Origin: Otis tarda
Taxonomy: Eukaryota; Chordata; Aves; Otidiformes; Otididae
Reading direction: 5' to 3'
Length of the DNA: 64,000 bases
Assembly: GCA_026413225.1 (NCBI GenBank)
Contig: CM048552.1
Location: forward strand, 190,746,053-190,810,052
Program-made: the position numbers and the translations under genes
Notes under the pieces: generated by a model
What the model was told of the DNA's origin: nothing
Databases searched by the model: none
Seen by the model: the letters and a program-made list of their open reading frames with translations, nothing else
Shown: in pieces, positions 63,467 through 64,000 of the stretch
How the letters are laid out: the number at the start of each line of letters is the position of its first letter
Numbering within the stretch: the first letter of the stretch is position 1

Positions 63467-64000
63467 CTTAAATACTACTTTGTTTTGAAAACTTATTGTT
63501 AGATGGGAGTAGAGGGTCCACTGATATCTTAACATCTCACTGTTAAAAATATGCAGGTGTAGGATTTGTTGAGAATTAACCTTTTATCAACAGCAAACAT
63601 GCAATAATACCCGAATCCACTTTGGTGGAGAAAATAAAAAGGGTCAAAATGGCATTCCGTATGTCTACCTGAGAACTTAAGTTTACTATAATTATTAAGT
63701 CTGTTACCATGTAATATTTATTGGTTAATGTGCAGTACATGACCCACTCAGGTGAGTCATATTACAGTGTAAACTCATATTGCTGCTTTGTAGCAAGAAT
63801 TTCTAATAAAAGTACTGCACTTCCAACTGCTACATTGCAGTGCATCTTTCTGTGCATTCAGAGAATTTACACCAATAAAGCTACATGTTTTTTTTATCCA
63901 TTTTTCCAGATACTAATGTTCCTGTATTCCTATCTCTGATGGTTTCTAGTTTTCCTTTTAAATGAATGCATGATTTAACCACTGAAATATCAGCTAGACA

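Larger units (their letters stand above)
49563..64000 (-). other. NBEA: NBEA intron, 3' part (continues past right edge)
   Basis: At least 14.4 kb of intron lies upstream, in transcription order, of the exon at 49454-49562. From 49563 to 51950 it is plain AT-rich DNA apart from a small tandem duplication at 50548-50590. From 51950 to 63466 it is dense in retroelement fragments, listed separately. I saw nothing I can name in 53250-54250, 55000-58640, 61640-62950 or 63470-64000. No further NBEA exon was recognised. Confidence 0.75.

Noticed and set aside
1..64000. Prokaryotic or viral gene systems, CRISPR arrays, tRNA or rRNA genes
   Set aside because: There are no regularly spaced repeats, no dense gene array and no intact cloverleaf. 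The spliced NBEA exons and CR1 elements place the window in a bird chromosome.

Overview
The window is nuclear DNA from a bird. It is AT-rich, almost entirely non-coding, and carries several CR1 LINE copies ending in the typical avian ATTCTATG octamer tail, plus a long terminal repeat (LTR) of a style I associate with avian class III endogenous retroviruses. The species cannot be told from the sequence. There are no operons, rRNA, tRNA, CRISPR or other prokaryotic features.

The only host gene I can support is on the minus strand: three consecutive internal exons that I recognise as neurobeachin (NBEA). In transcription order they are 49562-49454, 45956-45790 and 4012-3888 (109, 167 and 125 bp). 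All three have AG acceptors and GT donors. Phases agree at both junctions and the 133 complete codons have no stop. They encode the conserved charged, helical stretch just before the PH-BEACH-WD40 module of this large neuronal A-kinase anchoring and vesicle-trafficking scaffold. The rest of the gene lies outside the window. The introns are at least 14.4 kb (49563-64000, open at the right edge), 3.5 kb (45957-49453), 41.8 kb (4013-45789) and at least 3.9 kb (1-3887, open at the left edge).

The introns hold transposon layers of different age. The oldest are decayed CR1-type LINE pieces at 21780-23405, 36568-36750, 38660-38760 and a 1.8-kb endonuclease plus reverse transcriptase relic at 59740-61530. 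Younger 5'-truncated CR1 copies lie at 18451-18924, 51953-52020, 52701-53243, 54257-54998 and 62957-63466. A complete 1137-bp solo LTR (21886-23022) sits inside one old LINE and is flanked by a 5-bp target-site duplication; the LINE resumes on its other side. Two more fragments resembling the ends of this LTR lie at 58645-58730 and 59264-59306. A tRNA-like repeat with two opposed arms lies at 44754-44886.

Local structures worth noting are a perfect 12-bp hairpin (7225-7255), an exact 58-bp tandem duplication (16313-16428) and a 23-bp minisatellite with palindromic junctions (12917-12995). I saw no new multi-gene system. The most informative observations are the nested LTR insertion, the paired tRNA-like arms, and a few intronic blocks that known elements do not explain (9780-11500, 16440-17130, 32361-32819, 43300-43650).
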